DNA of 15,240 nucleotides from an uncultured Eubacterium sp. (GCA_910586045.1 CAJUIH010000065.1:5119-20358), one strand, 5' to 3'. Counted from the stretch's first letter, positions 1-7,509 are shown. The notes: a model not told the origin generated them from the letters alone. Numbers and translations: made by a program.

Positions 1-1
1 T

Positions 2-829
2 AAAGGGCACGATGCCATGATGCAGGCGATTTTAGACATGGCACAGCAGAAGCTGAAAAAACTAAATGAACGAAAAAGGGAAGAACTTCCGTTAAGCGAC
101 CTGCTGATCGGCATGCAGTGCGGCGGCAGCGACGCTTTTTCCGGAATTTCCGCAAATCCAAGCGCGGGCTACGCGGCGGATATGCTTGTCCGCGGCGGGG
201 CAACCGTATTATTCAGCGAGGTTACGGAAGTGCGTGACGGCGTGCATATGCTGGCGGCGCGGTGTCCGGACGCCGGTACGCGCGACCGTCTGGCCGAAGA
301 AATGCGCTGGTATGACAAATATCTGGAAGACGGCGGGGTAGACCGTGACGCGAATCCGACGCCGGGCAACAAAAAGGGCGGGCTTGCGAATATTGTAGAA
401 AAAGCGATGGGGAGTATCGCAAAAAGCGGTACCAGCCCGATTGTGGAAGTACTTTCCCCGGCGCAGAAGCCTACGAAACACGGGCTGATCTATGCGGCGA
501 CGCCGGCCAGCGACATTGTCTGCGGCCCGAGCCAGGTCGCAAGCGGCATCGGGCTGCAGGTATTTATGACCGGGCGCGGCACGCCGTACGGCCTGGAAAT
601 CAGCCCGGTGATCAAAGTCTGCAGCCGCAATGAAATGAAAGCGCACTGGTTTGACTTAATAGATATTTCGGCGGGCGATGTGGCGACCGGGGAAAAGACG
701 ATTGCCGATGTCGGGACGGAGATTTTTGATATGATTTTGGATGTCGCAAGCGGCGTCAGGCAGCCGTACAGCGACCAGTATGGATTCCATAATGATATGT
801 GTATTTTTAATCCGGCGCCGATTACCTAG
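2..829 (+). CDS. UxaA/GarD-type altronate or galactarate dehydratase, C-terminal part (5' end outside window)
   Basis: The reading frame is open from base 2, so the start lies upstream of the window; about 275 residues of the C-terminal catalytic domain remain. The family dehydrates sugar acids (D-altronate to 2-keto-3-deoxygluconate, or galactarate to its keto-deoxy acid) in the cytosol, usually iron-dependent. Recognisable family features are the MQCGGSDAFSGISANPSAG segment near the visible N-terminus, a LVRGGATVLFSE strand-loop, the NPTPGNKKGGL loop, and the C-terminal GTEIFDMILDVASG helix. It ends with TAG and is followed at once by a hairpin terminator. The N-terminal SAF domain cannot be checked, and altronate versus galactarate specificity cannot be decided from this part. 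The next gene downstream is a PrpR_N-type regulator, which may control it (inference). Confidence 0.85.
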   Translation, partial: KGHDAMMQAILDMAQQKLKKLNERKREELPLSDLLIGMQCGGSDAFSGISANPSAGYAADMLVRGGATVLFSEVTEVRDGVHMLAARCPDAGTRDRLAEEMRWYDKYLEDGGVDRDANPTPGNKKGGLANIVEKAMGSIAKSGTSPIVEVLSPAQKPTKHGLIYAATPASDIVCGPSQVASGIGLQVFMTGRGTPYGLEISPVIKVCSRNEMKAHWFDLIDISAGDVATGEKTIADVGTEIFDMILDVASGVRQPYSDQYGFHNDMCIFNPAPIT

Positions 830-835
830 AATAAC

Positions 836-861
836 GGGAAGCAGGACACTGCTTCCCATTT
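836..861 (+). terminator. hairpin terminator after the dehydratase gene
   Basis: A perfect 9-bp stem (GGGAAGCAG, 836-844, with CTGCTTCCC, 849-857) closes a GACA tetraloop seven bases after the TAG stop. It is followed only by ATTTCC and then AGTTTTG, so the U-tract is weak, but stem position and strength fit an intrinsic terminator separating this transcript from the regulator. Confidence 0.65.
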
Positions 862-898
862 CCAGTTTTGCGCGACCATGGCAATTCCTACAAAAACC

Positions 899-927
899 TT
901 GAAAAACCAAACGGAAATGCGTATCAT
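899..927 (+). promoter_or_regulatory. sigma-70-type promoter for the PrpR_N regulator, with possible operator
   Basis: TTGAAA (899-904), a 17-base spacer and TATCAT (922-927) lie 36 bases before the chosen ATG. A small dyad, CATAG at 925-929 and CTATG at 937-941, overlaps the -10 and could be an operator, for instance for autoregulation; the arms are only 5 bp, so this is weak. The promoter fits ordinary housekeeping transcription of the regulator. Confidence 0.5.
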
Positions 928-963
928 AGAATCATCCTATGCAAACTTCGGAGGAAACCGGAA

Positions 964-2856
964 ATGGCCAAAATACATGTGCTCGTCCCCAACCAGGAAT
1001 TGGCGGATTACGCCTTACAGATTATAGCGGAGGAAAAAATAGAGTCCTGCAGCGTACAGGTGATCCATACAAACGCGGCCGTGCGCACCGCGCGCGAAGC
1101 GATTCAAGACGGCGCGAATGTGATTGTGGCGCGCGGGCTGCAGGCGGATTTGATACGGGAATACACCAAAATACCGCTTGTCAATATTTCTATGACCGGG
1201 CAGGAAGTAGGGCTTTTGGTCGAAGAGGCAAAACATTTGGTGCAAAAGGACAACCCGGTGATCGCGTTGATCGGGCATTATACGATGTTTCCGGATTCCA
1301 GCTATATGGATGAAATCTTTCATGTACGGCTGCGGTTTTATACTTATGAGGACCGCAGCCGGATTGAAACGATAACGCAAAAGGCGGTCGCGGAAGGGGC
1401 GGATTTAGTGATCGGCGGCGAACGGGTGTTAAAGTGCATGCGGCAGTATCCTGCGACGCAGGCGTTATTTCTGCGTACCAGGGAGGATTCCCTGCGCAAG
1501 GCGCTGCATGTCGCGTGCAAGATGGTATATACGTCGCAGGTGGAAAAGGAAAATAACGCGCAGTTTATGACCGTGCTCGAAACCGTCTACAACGGCGTTT
1601 TCAAGGTAGACATGCAAAAAATAGTCACAGCGGCCAACCACGCGGCTGCTTGGATTTTAAACCAGACCGAAGCCTCCTTTATCGGCAGACGGATGACCGA
1701 GGTCATGCCGCAGTTGGAAGAAAGCTATCTGGACCGTGTGCTGCGGGGCGAACGGGAAATCATGACTACGACGCTGGCGGTCGGGCGGGATTCGTATATG
1801 AGTTCCATTGCGCCGATTGCCTACGACGGCAAAATCGCGGGTGCTATTATTTCCATACATAAAATCCCGACCGGAAGCAGCAAAAGCCAGGATTTGTTTG
1901 GGGACAATCTGCTTTTGGGCTATTTCAGCCTGGGGGATTTTCACAAAATAGAAACAAAATCCGAGCGGATGAAGCAATGCATCGAACTGGCAAGGACCTA
2001 TGCGCTCTCCAGCGGCCCGGTGATTATTTACGGGGAAACCGGAACAGAAAAAGAACTGTTTGCGCAGGGCATCCACAAAAACGGTTATCAGAAAAACAGC
2101 CACTATTTAACCGTAAACTGCAGCGGTATGACCGAAGAGCAGCAGATTGCGGTTTTATTTGGCAAGGAAGACGAGACAGGGCGGGAAAAAGGGGCGTTGG
2201 AGCGGGCGGCGTTCGGCACGCTGTTAATCCGTGATATCGACGAGTTGTGCCTGCGCTGCCAGTACCGCCTGCTGCGCGTGATGCGCTATAAAGTATTTAT
2301 GAAAACGGATATCGAAGAAATCCCGTCCATGGAAGTGCGCCTGATCGCGACCGCGCGGGCGGAGCTTGCCGAAAAGGTGATGAACGGGCAGTTTCGCGAA
2401 GATTTATATTATTTGCTCAATGCCTTTGCCATACACTTGCCGCCGCTTAGGGAGCGCAGGGAAGATATACCAGGCATGGTACAGAATTATTTTCGGCAGT
2501 ACAACAAAAAATATTCCAAACGGGTCAGCCTGACCAGGGGCGGTATGGAGGAGCTGTGCAATGCACGCTGGGACGGGAACGCGCTGCAGTTGGAACGCTT
2601 CTGCGAGCGGCTTGTGCTGACTGCCCATAAGCGGAATATGGACGAGGTATGGATCCGCGGCCTGCTGCGGGAGCTGTATCCAAAGATCGAAACACACGGC
2701 GGAGTAAAAAGCGTTGTCATCTACGAACCGCCGGAAAAAGAAGCAATCGAACAAGCGCTTGCCCGCTGCGGCGGCAGCCGCCAGAAAACGGCGGAATTGC
2801 TTGGCATCAGCACGGCGACCCTTTGGCGCAAAATGAAAAAATATGGAATCGAATAA
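964..2856 (+). CDS. PrpR_N-PAS-AAA(+)-Fis transcriptional regulator with degenerate sigma-54 activation domain
   Basis: 630 residues. Order: PrpR_N-like sensor (about 1-190), PAS (about 200-300), sigma-54-interaction AAA+ (about 330-550), Fis-type HTH (about 598-630, with QKTAELLGISTATLWRKMK). The ATG at 964 is chosen because GGAGG at 950-954 precedes it; an in-frame upstream start at 868 lacks this and would overlap the promoter. The AAA+ domain has lost nearly every working residue: Walker A reads GETGTEKE (Glu362 for Gly), the GAFTGA loop is deleted (LFG at 398-400 runs almost directly into the Walker B region), Walker B reads LLIRDIDEL (R423, D424 for Asp-Glu), sensor I Asn is Ala464, the arginine corresponding to PspF R168 is Leu484, and the sensor II PGNxRE motif is DGNALQ (537-542). 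So it probably binds DNA and a ligand but neither hydrolyses ATP nor activates sigma-54. It lies between a sugar-acid dehydratase and a DUF362 gene. Confidence 0.9.
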   Translation: MAKIHVLVPNQELADYALQIIAEEKIESCSVQVIHTNAAVRTAREAIQDGANVIVARGLQADLIREYTKIPLVNISMTGQEVGLLVEEAKHLVQKDNPVIALIGHYTMFPDSSYMDEIFHVRLRFYTYEDRSRIETITQKAVAEGADLVIGGERVLKCMRQYPATQALFLRTREDSLRKALHVACKMVYTSQVEKENNAQFMTVLETVYNGVFKVDMQKIVTAANHAAAWILNQTEASFIGRRMTEVMPQLEESYLDRVLRGEREIMTTTLAVGRDSYMSSIAPIAYDGKIAGAIISIHKIPTGSSKSQDLFGDNLLLGYFSLGDFHKIETKSERMKQCIELARTYALSSGPVIIYGETGTEKELFAQGIHKNGYQKNSHYLTVNCSGMTEEQQIAVLFGKEDETGREKGALERAAFGTLLIRDIDELCLRCQYRLLRVMRYKVFMKTDIEEIPSMEVRLIATARAELAEKVMNGQFREDLYYLLNAFAIHLPPLRERREDIPGMVQNYFRQYNKKYSKRVSLTRGGMEELCNARWDGNALQLERFCERLVLTAHKRNMDEVWIRGLLRELYPKIETHGGVKSVVIYEPPEKEAIEQALARCGGSRQKTAELLGISTATLWRKMKKYGIE

Positions 2857-2931
2857 ACCGGATCCGGCAAAGAAGCGGTATACAGGAAAAACAAGACGCG
2901 CCGGTTCAGACAACAGGCAAGGAGGAATAAA

Positions 2932-4026
2932 ATGTCCCGAAATGATATTTATACGATACAAGGTGAGGATTACAAACAGATGGCGATCCGGATCCTGCAG
3001 GCGGCTGACGTGGCGGCAGACATCGGGGACCGCGGCAGACGGGTGGGGATCAAGCCGAATATACTGGCCGCTAAAAAGGCGTCCACAGGGGCCGTGACCC
3101 ATCCGGAGCTTGTGGACGGCGTGCTGACTTATTTGAAAGAAGCGGGGTTTCGTAACCTGGTTGTGCTGGAAGGATCATGGATCGGCGACCTGACTTGCCA
3201 GGCAGTACGGGTATGCGGTATTTATGATATCTGTAAAAAACACCAGGTTCCGTTCCTGGACCTGCAAAAAGATTCCTTTCAGACGCTGGATGCCGCCGGA
3301 ATGCCGATTTCTGTCTGCAGCGAAGCATGCGCCTTGGATTATCTGATCAATATGCCGGTATTGAAAGGGCACTGCCAGACAACGGTGACCTGTGCCCTGA
3401 AAAACAGCAAGGGTTTGATACCGAATACAGAAAAACGCAGGTTCCATACGCTTGGCCTGCACAAACCGATTGCCCATTTAAATACCGTGATCCATCAGGA
3501 TTTTATATTGGTGGATAATATATGCGGCGACCTGGATTTCGAGGAGGGCGGCAATCCGGTCACGATGAACCGCGTGCTTGGTTTCCGGGACCCGGTGCTC
3601 TGCGACAGCTTTGCGGCCGAGAGTATGGGACACCGCCCAAAAGATATCGCCTATATCCGCCTGGCGGAGCAGTTGGGCATTGGAAGTACCGACGTGGCGG
3701 GTGCAGCTATCATACCTTTAAACGAAAGCGCGCCCGAGCTGAAAAAAATGCACCGCACCCAGCGGGTGTCCAGGCTGGCTGCGTATGCAAATCCAAAAGA
3801 CGCCTGTTCCGCCTGCTACGGTTCCCTGATCTATGCGCTTGACCGTCTAAACGACGAGGGCGCGCTGCGCGGCCATAAAACAGGTTCCATCGCAATCGGG
3901 CAGGGATACCGGGGGAAGACAGGATCGATCGGGGTCGGGCAGTGTACAAAATGCTTTGAAAAGACGCTGGGCGGCTGTCCGCCAAAGGCGGTGGAGATTG
4001 TGGAGTTTTTAAGGGATGCGTGGTAA
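2932..4026 (+). CDS. DUF362 family protein, probable Fe-S protein
   Basis: 364 residues, with GGAGG at 2921-2925 six bases before the ATG. The N-terminal two thirds carry DUF362-type landmarks: the IKPNIL segment near residue 42, a THPELVDGVLTYLKEAG helix, LINMPVLKGH, and TCALKNSKGLIPN. The C-terminal third has cysteines C292 and C295 (CSAC), then C338, C341 and C349 (CTKC-x7-CP), suited to binding an iron-sulphur cluster; this is inference from spacing. The biochemical role of the family is not established; some members are fused to ferredoxin domains. It follows the regulator by 75 bases on the same strand with no terminator between, so cotranscription is likely. No signal peptide is visible, so it should be cytosolic. 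Confidence 0.8.
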   Translation: MSRNDIYTIQGEDYKQMAIRILQAADVAADIGDRGRRVGIKPNILAAKKASTGAVTHPELVDGVLTYLKEAGFRNLVVLEGSWIGDLTCQAVRVCGIYDICKKHQVPFLDLQKDSFQTLDAAGMPISVCSEACALDYLINMPVLKGHCQTTVTCALKNSKGLIPNTEKRRFHTLGLHKPIAHLNTVIHQDFILVDNICGDLDFEEGGNPVTMNRVLGFRDPVLCDSFAAESMGHRPKDIAYIRLAEQLGIGSTDVAGAAIIPLNESAPELKKMHRTQRVSRLAAYANPKDACSACYGSLIYALDRLNDEGALRGHKTGSIAIGQGYRGKTGSIGVGQCTKCFEKTLGGCPPKAVEIVEFLRDAW

Positions 4027-4063
4027 TCAAAACTGCAGCATCGAAAAATCAATAACAAGAGAA

Positions 4064-4135
4064 TCAAAGATCCGTACCTGGATCTTTGCGTGAAAAATCT
4101 ATTGTGTACAATCGTTTCTGTTCAAATGCCTGCAT
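4064..4135 (-). CDS. 23-residue minus-strand small ORF with strong ribosome binding site (possible gene remnant)
   Basis: Minus-strand ATG at 4135 is preceded by a perfect AGGAGG (plus-strand 4142-4147) at 6 bases, inside the longer AAGAAAGGAGG. The ORF encodes MQAFEQKRLYTIDF followed by SRKDPGTDL and TGA. The first 14 residues resemble the usual N-terminus of Uma2/DUF820 nuclease-like proteins (…LYTIDDIY…); I am recalling that resemblance and cannot test it. The end of the ORF lies in the 4065-4088 inverted repeat. It may be the stub of a deleted gene or an independent tiny peptide. No convincing minus-strand promoter was found, so expression is unsupported. Confidence 0.3.
   Translation of the reverse strand: MQAFEQKRLYTIDFSRKDPGTDL
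4065..4088. repeat. perfect 9-bp inverted repeat
   Basis: CAAAGATCC (4065-4073) and GGATCTTTG (4080-4088) flank a 6-base loop. No U-run follows on the plus strand. On the minus strand the following bases are T-rich but interrupted, so it could be a weak terminator for the small minus-strand ORF, or an operator-like dyad. Confidence 0.5.
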
Positions 4136-4174
4136 GTGTAACCTCCTTTCTTTATAGGCATTATTAGCAGACCA

Positions 4175-4210
4175 GGCCGCTTTTTCAAGCGGTTTGTTTT
4201 GTTTTCTTTT
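4175..4210 (+). terminator. intrinsic terminator of the regulator/DUF362 transcript
   Basis: CCGCTT (4177-4182) pairs with AAGCGG (4187-4192) around a TTTC loop, extendable by two G-U pairs, and is followed by a long T-rich run (TTTGTTTTGTTTTCTTTT). It lies about 150 bases after the DUF362 stop, and the next promoter begins two bases later. Confidence 0.75.
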
Positions 4211-4211
4211 A

Positions 4212-4240
4212 TTGACAAGCTATTTTTTGCGGGGTAGAAT
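4212..4240 (+). promoter_or_regulatory. near-consensus sigma-70-type promoter for the DUF6483-like gene and moaC
   Basis: TTGACA (4212-4217), exactly 17 bases, TAGAAT (4235-4240). The start codon of the DUF6483-like gene follows at 4300, and a terminator ends immediately upstream, so this is the start of a new transcription unit. Confidence 0.8.
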
Positions 4241-4299
4241 GAAAAGTGCAGGCAGGCCAAGACCAGCGGGCCTGACCGATGCAGACAGGAGGGATTTTT

Positions 4300-4689
4300 A
4301 TGAATTACGAAGACGAAAAAGATTATATTATGCGGTTAATCAAAGCGATTGCCCGGGTATTGATCAATCTGATTTTCGGCAGGCAGCCTGCCCGGTCCGA
4401 GGAGCCAAGCCAAAATCCATACGGGATATCCGGCGGTAAAATGGAAGAAATCAAAGCGATGGTTGACCGCGGGGAAATGAATGAGGCGGAAAACACGCTG
4501 TTGGATGACATCGACCTTACAGACCGGGAAGCGGTTGCCGCGTTGATTTTCTTTTATGAATATACGGGCGCAAAAGATCCGGCATTTTTAAACGAACATC
4601 GCTATTCGCAGGAAGAAGCGCTGGAAGGGCTTAAACAGCTTGCGGCGCGGCTTGGTTATCAGAACGTGACTAGCTTATTGGAAATTTAA
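4300..4689 (+). CDS. DUF6483-like small protein of unknown function
   Basis: 129 residues. ATG 4300 is chosen over an in-frame ATG at 4279 because AGGAGGG (4287-4293) sits six bases before it and after the other. The N-terminus has a charged start (MNYEDEKDYIMR) followed by an amphipathic, hydrophobic helix (LIKAIARVLINLIFG), then a polar linker and an acidic helical C-terminal half (KMEEIKAMVDRGEMNEAENT…, EALEGLKQLAARLGY). The pattern matches my memory of the DUF6483 family from Lachnospiraceae; no function is known. It could sit on the membrane surface through the N-terminal helix (inference). Its TAA stop is directly followed by moaC, with which it should be cotranscribed from the 4212 promoter. 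Confidence 0.7.
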   Translation: MNYEDEKDYIMRLIKAIARVLINLIFGRQPARSEEPSQNPYGISGGKMEEIKAMVDRGEMNEAENTLLDDIDLTDREAVAALIFFYEYTGAKDPAFLNEHRYSQEEALEGLKQLAARLGYQNVTSLLEI

Positions 4690-4700
4690 TGGGGGAAGAG

Positions 4701-5177
4701 ATGGAACTGACACATTTTGATAAAAACGGACATGCGATTATGGTGGATGTCACAGAAAAAGCGGATACCGTGCGCGAAGCGACGGCGGCCGGAAAAATAC
4801 GCGTCAGTAAAGAAGTGTACGAAGCGGTCGAACAAGGCACGGTAAAAAAAGGGGACGTACTTTCCGTAGCGGCCACAGCCGGCATTATGGGAGCGAAAAA
4901 GACATCGGATCTAATCCCGATGTGCCATATCCTTCCGCTGACAAACTGCAGGATCTGGTTTGAGATGAAACCGCGGGAGCAGGAAATCTATTGCTTTTGT
5001 ACGGTAAAGGTAACGGGAAAGACCGGGGTGGAAATGGAGGCGCTGACGGGGGTAAGTACCGCGTTATTGACCATTTACGACATGTGTAAGGCGTTGGATA
5101 AGTCTATGGAAATCGGGGAGATTTATCTGTGCCGCAAAACAGGGGGGAAAAGCGGCGACATCGTGAATGAGAAATAG
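4701..5177 (+). CDS. moaC: cyclic pyranopterin monophosphate synthase MoaC
   Basis: 158 residues, normal length for the family. MoaC converts the MoaA product 3',8-cH2GTP to cyclic pyranopterin monophosphate, the first stable intermediate of molybdenum cofactor synthesis, in the cytosol as a hexamer. Signature segments are THFDKNGHAIMVDV at the N-terminus, KTSDLIPMCHILPLT, GVEMEALTGVS, IYDMCKALDK and KTGGKSGD. H76, D127 and K130 correspond to the catalytic H77, D128 and K131 of the E. coli enzyme. ATG 4701 is chosen, with GGGGGAAG as ribosome binding site; an in-frame ATG at 4689 overlapping the upstream stop would add four residues. No other molybdenum cofactor gene lies in the window. It ends in TAG, before a hairpin shared with the convergent chemoreceptor gene. 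Confidence 0.95.
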   Translation: MELTHFDKNGHAIMVDVTEKADTVREATAAGKIRVSKEVYEAVEQGTVKKGDVLSVAATAGIMGAKKTSDLIPMCHILPLTNCRIWFEMKPREQEIYCFCTVKVTGKTGVEMEALTGVSTALLTIYDMCKALDKSMEIGEIYLCRKTGGKSGDIVNEK

Positions 5178-5180
5178 AAT

Positions 5181-5223
5181 GCTGTTTACGGCCTCCCGCA
5201 GAAAGGAAGCCGTAAAGAACAGC
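5181..5223. terminator. hairpin between convergent moaC and chemoreceptor gene
   Basis: TTTACGGC (5185-5192) pairs with GCCGTAAA (5209-5216), with an outer GCTG/CAGC extension across a 3-base bulge and inner TCC/GGA pairs beyond one mismatch. It starts four bases after the moaC stop and lies 30 bases from the chemoreceptor stop on the other strand. No strong U-run follows on either side, so it may act as a weak bidirectional terminator or as a 3' end stabiliser. Confidence 0.55.
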
Positions 5224-5252
5224 CGATGTTTGGACAGCCCGTTCCTGTTTGG

Positions 5253-7313
5253 TTAAACAGAGAAACGTCCGATCGATTGCTTTAATTTTTGGGCGCTGTC
5301 TTTGACAGAACCCATCATTTCTGATACATCGTTTGCGTTTTCAGAAATATCGGTTGTGTTTTTTGCGATTTGATGGATGCCCGCCGCACCGTCGTTGTTG
5401 GCGGCTGCAATCTCATGCAGGGACTTGCCGATACTTTCCATTGCCTGTGTGAGTTCCTGGGAGGATGTATGGATAGCTTCTACCAGTTGCTTTACGGATT
5501 GGGAATCCGTATAATACTGTTCTCCGATGTCCACCAGTTTTTGGTAATCAGCAATGACGGATTCATCGATAAATCGGAGCACCTTTTCCGCGTTTGAGGA
5601 CAGGTTGTGTACGGCAATTACGACATGATTTGTGACATCCTGAATCGCGGTAACGGAATTTTGGGAGTTCTCCGCCAGTACACGGATTTCTTCCGCGACA
5701 ACCGCGAATCCTTTTCCATGGTCTCCGGCTCTGGCGGCCTCAATGGAGGCATTGAGCGAGAGCAGGTTTGTCTGGGAGGCAATTTCAAGAATGCTTTCCG
5801 ATAATTCATGAATCTTTGAAACTTGTTTTGACTGTTCAATGGCGTCGCGCAGCTTTTGGTTGATTTCACTCGTTAATTTTTCCGCTTGTTTTTGTGACTG
5901 TACAGCATTCTGCTTTAGATTTTCTGCCCGCAGGCTGATGCCGTCCGCAACTTCTTTGCCGTGTGCAATATCTTCGTTGATCGAAGAAATCGAAGAAATC
6001 ATACTGCTTGTATTATCCATCATTACATCGGTACCCGCGGCGGTTTCTTCCATCTCGGAAGCCCGTTCTACCGTCAGGTCATTTACGGTTGTGATTTTAT
6101 TTGCGAGTATCTGTATTTTTTCGTTTGAGTGTTCTACATTGTCATCCATAAAACCGGTTTCGTTCATAATATCCTGGAACAGTCTGCGGATGCTGGTCTG
6201 CATTTTTTCCATGGATACTGCCAGCGTACCGATTTCATCTTTGCGTTTTAATAGTTTTTTCGGAATATCCTGGGAAAAATCCGCGTTCCCATTCCGTTTG
6301 ATAATAGCAACCATGCGGTTGAGCGAATGAATAATGGAATACGCGATTCGAATATCAAAAAGCGTCGCCGCAATAAAGGAAATGACTGCTACGACCAGTA
6401 TGCCGCGCAACAAGGAATAAATGGCCGAGGTAAAAACGCTTTCCGGCAGGAAAACAAGCGTATACATGCCGTCGCTTTCCGATACGGCGCCGATATTTGA
6501 AATACCGTTTAACACGAAAGATACCTTTGCGGATTTGCCCTGCACGGCGGTTTTCATAATAGAAGCGGTACTCTCGTTTTCTTCATTCAGGTTTAGGGAA
6601 AGGATTTCATTTTCATTCATACTGGCGACAACAAGCCCTTCCTGATCCATAATCAAAATCTGCAGATCGTCGCTTCTCACCTGTGTGATGGACTGTGTCA
6701 TAGCCGCCAGGTCTATGGAATTGTTGATTCCGCCTACAAATTCTCCCGTTTTGGGATCTGCGATCGCATAAGAAATGACATAGACGGGCTTTCCTGTTAC
6801 AGGAGAAATGTTATTGCCGATAAAAGAACCCTCTTTCATACACGTATCATACCACGGTTCGCCGGTTACCTCATGCAGCGTTTCGCCGTTTAGGCCGTCT
6901 GCGATTCCTGTAGCCCCACAGGTGATAAAAAAGTTTTCATATAATCCTTTTTCACTTTCAAAAATATCCGTCAGGTTCCGCATCAGCTTTTCATTTTCAG
7001 CAGGGTTTAGGGTTCCGGCGTGGTATTGGTCTGCGACTGCCTGCGCGATAAAAGGCGAGCCGGCCAGTGCCTTGGTCAGTTCCGACTGGTTTTTAATAAA
7101 CAGGCTCAGTTCATTCATCTTTTCGCCGGACAGTTCCATGAGATTTTCACTTTCCATTGTCTACAAACGGTTGTGGATGGACATGACCGAAAAAATAACC
7201 GTAACGGCCAGCGGAATCAGCATGCACAGCATGGAGGTACCGAATATCGTCCGAAATAATCCTCCAAAGTGTATGCGGTCTGTTTTTCTTTCTTTTTGCC
7301 TGTCTGTATTCAT
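5253..7313 (-). pseudogene. methyl-accepting chemotaxis protein, interrupted by an in-frame UAG (split into 50 + 634 residues)
   Basis: Reading through one TAG (plus-strand 7161-7163) gives a 686-residue chemoreceptor: TM1 (about 22-45, FGTSMLCMLIPLAVTVIF), a Cache-type extracellular sensor with the YENFFITC and GGINNSIDL segments, TM2 (about 297-320), HAMP, and a signalling domain whose conserved tip (TNLLSLNASIEAARAG) is near 515-530. The start at 7313 has AAGGAGG eight bases upstream. TAG falls at codon 51, just after TM1 (SIHNRL, stop, T, MESENL), where CAG would give Gln. The downstream ATG at 7157 has no ribosome binding site, and a product from it would lack TM1, so its sensor could not cross the membrane normally. 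Apart from the stop the gene is intact, which suggests a recent mutation or a sequencing error. UAG ends four other genes here, so recoding is unlikely. Confidence 0.85.
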
Positions 7314-7374
7314 GTCAGAGTCCTCCTTGTGCACCGTAAAATCAATCACTGGCCAACTTATGCTTCCATCCTAA

Positions 7375-7403
7375 ATTATGACACTTCATATGCAAAACGT
7401 TAA
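7375..7403 (-). promoter_or_regulatory. candidate promoter for the chemoreceptor gene
   Basis: On the minus strand TTAACG (plus 7398-7403), 17 bases, CATAAT (plus 7375-7380), about 60 bases before the start at 7313. The match to the sigma-70 consensus is moderate. I looked for a sigma-28 flagellar-type promoter (TAAA and CCGATAT) and did not find one. Confidence 0.4.
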
Positions 7404-7449
7404 TCATTGTTTGAAACTTAACAAAAAGCTACCGCCCGCACCATATTTA

Positions 7450-7458
7450 TGCTATAAT
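7450..7458 (+). promoter_or_regulatory. extended -10 promoter of the GH13 gene
   Basis: TGC followed by a perfect TATAAT (7453-7458). The -35 position at 17-base spacing reads TACCGC, a poor match, so recognition would rest on the extended -10. The GH13 ATG is at 7510, with AGGAGG at 7495-7500. Confidence 0.65.
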
Positions 7459-7509
7459 GGGATCCATGAGTTTTTTAGAATCAAAAACATATTTAGGAGG
7501 TAGCATTCT

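Noticed and set aside
868..963. In-frame upstream start of the regulator at 868
   Set aside because: It has no ribosome binding site and would place the promoter and possible operator inside the coding region; 964 has GGAGG at good spacing and starts with a typical PrpR_N N-terminus.
2404..3102. 232-codon minus-strand open frame across the regulator/DUF362 junction
   Set aside because: Antisense to two recognisable genes, no ribosome binding site or family motif.
7161..7163. UAG in the chemoreceptor as a recoded sense codon
   Set aside because: At least four genes in the window end normally at UAG, and nothing around the site suggests programmed readthrough; a nonsense mutation or read error is simpler.
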